NCBI GenBank assembly: GCA_963971305.1
Contig: OZ020306.1
Span: 41,623,512-41,687,511, forward strand
DNA length: 64,000 bases
DNA from: Arcuatula senhousia
Lineage: Eukaryota > Mollusca > Bivalvia > Mytilida > Mytilidae
Reading direction: 5' to 3'
The notes beneath the pieces were generated by a model. The model did not search any database. It was not told the DNA's origin and saw only the letters and a list, made by a program, of their open reading frames with translations. Of this stretch, positions 62,921 through 64,000 are shown in pieces. A program made the position numbers and the translations under genes. Positions within the stretch are counted from its first letter, which is position 1; every line of letters starts with the position of its first letter.

Positions 62921-64000
62921 GCCTAAAAGCAGTGCAAATTTGACAATATCAGGGAGATTAACGTTAAATTGTTGATATGAACATAAAATGATCATGAATG
63001 ATGGGTAAAGAAAAACACAAATCGGGGAAAGGAGTTTTTACTGCCCCTGGAAAAAGAAGAATGAATGGAATCGGGTAATTTAGTAGAATTCCTACGAGTC
63101 TTACTCTTATGGTGACCTGTAAAAAATTTCTTTACTAACATTTTCCCAGTATTGTTAATAAGGTTTTATTCTTATCCGAATTAAAGCCTGAAACCCGGTA
63201 ATGCCAGATGACAGTGTTTCCCCATTCAACGGGCATGTTCGCAAACGGGACTCGGAACGCAACCCTCTGAGGACTAATGTTATTTGAATTAAAATCTGTT
63301 AATCTTTTTTAAATTTGTCTTTTGTGAGCAATCAATTGACAATTGGAAAATGCAGAGATGAACTGAAATTACAATGAAGGGACGAAACCGTGTGGGATAA
63401 CGGACATTATTCCTTATGGTTAACGAAATAATATGGAGTAGGCATTGCCTAAATGCGAGCATAGGTAAAAGGGACTACGTTTTGTTTATATGATGTATTT
63501 GGGGCGAGATGGTATGGGGCGATTAAGCTTCGAGACACGTTAGTTTCGTACGTGCATATAACCAAGACGAAACGAGCAGCTTATGTGTATTTATTATTTT
63601 AAGAATATTATTTGCTTGTAAAAAGCGCAATTTATTATTTTTTTAATCATTATTTCTTTTCTTAAAAATTATTTTAACATTCACTCCGGTCCTGTAAAAA
63701 TAAATAACCCTTTCTGGACCATAAAAAATCTAAATCAGCATTAGCAAATTTCTCGTGGAAACAAAAACCGTAGAGCTCTCCGCTCTAGCGGGCACTTTGT
63801 GCCCGGTTGCGAGCGATATGCTCGCTAATAAGCCATTTTGACTAATATTTTCAGGTTAAACAATGAACAAGTGGTCAGATTAAAAAAATTCTAGAAAAGT
63901 TGGTTACAAAAGTACAAGTCTGCCCTCAGCTCAAATATTGACTAATGAAATTGCAAGAAATATCAGTTGAGGAAGGGTTTGAGGAAATCTCAAATTTGAG
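62921..64000. other. Intergenic DNA to window end
   Basis: The segment at 63040-63270 has weak R5-like words (gagtcttactcttatggtgacctg, reverse sense). From about 63436 a repeat shared with 5721 starts (ggcattgcctaaat), and gtagagctctccgct at about 63770 recurs near 6222. No gene found. Confidence 0.35.

Overview
The window looks like AT-rich nuclear DNA from an invertebrate, most likely a bivalve mollusc of the mussel (Mytilus) type. That is an inference from the gene style (short exons in long AT-rich introns, canonical GT-AG sites) and from the density of mussel-like interspersed repeats; no species-diagnostic gene is present. I see no bacterial operons, rRNA, CRISPR or intact tRNA genes.

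Region 1 (1-35,190) holds the 3' part of one plus-strand gene. I assembled it from 20 exons whose reading phases agree. The order is: a transmembrane exon ending in a Cys4 cluster (96-194); six tiny phase-1/phase-1 exons giving a Cys- and Lys/Arg-rich segment (1769-9475); a degenerate Ig-like exon (15591-15938); four almost identical Ig exons in a roughly 906-bp tandem array (20636-23582); a sixth Ig exon (27126-27368); a phase-shifting Pro/Ser exon; and five phase-2 exons forming a Lys-rich hydrophilic C-terminus that stops at 35,190. The 5' end lies upstream of the window. The protein cannot be named from sequence alone. Its unusual points are the membrane segment placed before all visible Ig domains, the chain of symmetric micro-exons, and the freshly duplicated Ig exon array.

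The introns of this gene are loaded with repeats: a 2.2-kb inverted-repeat transposon (6481-8667); a 5.9-kb satellite of roughly 155-bp monomers (9492-15406) in which about twenty copies carry a perfect direct-repeat-1 nuclear-receptor half-site pair; a tRNA-derived SINE (16.7-17.1 kb); Helentron-like elements; and several MITEs. One MITE sits in the fourth Ig repeat, where the sister repeats supply the empty site.

Region 2 (35-50 kb) has no convincing gene. It contains a composite 4.1-kb element (39,921-44,070) carrying seven 358-bp tandem units, an older duplication (44.2 and 47.1 kb), hairpins and a 1-kb inverted-repeat element.

Region 3 (50-64 kb) is a decayed tandem array of roughly 1.1-kb units. 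It is marked by a recurring GCCGAACTTG motif and two better-conserved blocks, followed by a stack of SINE-like elements. I found no gene here that I would defend.
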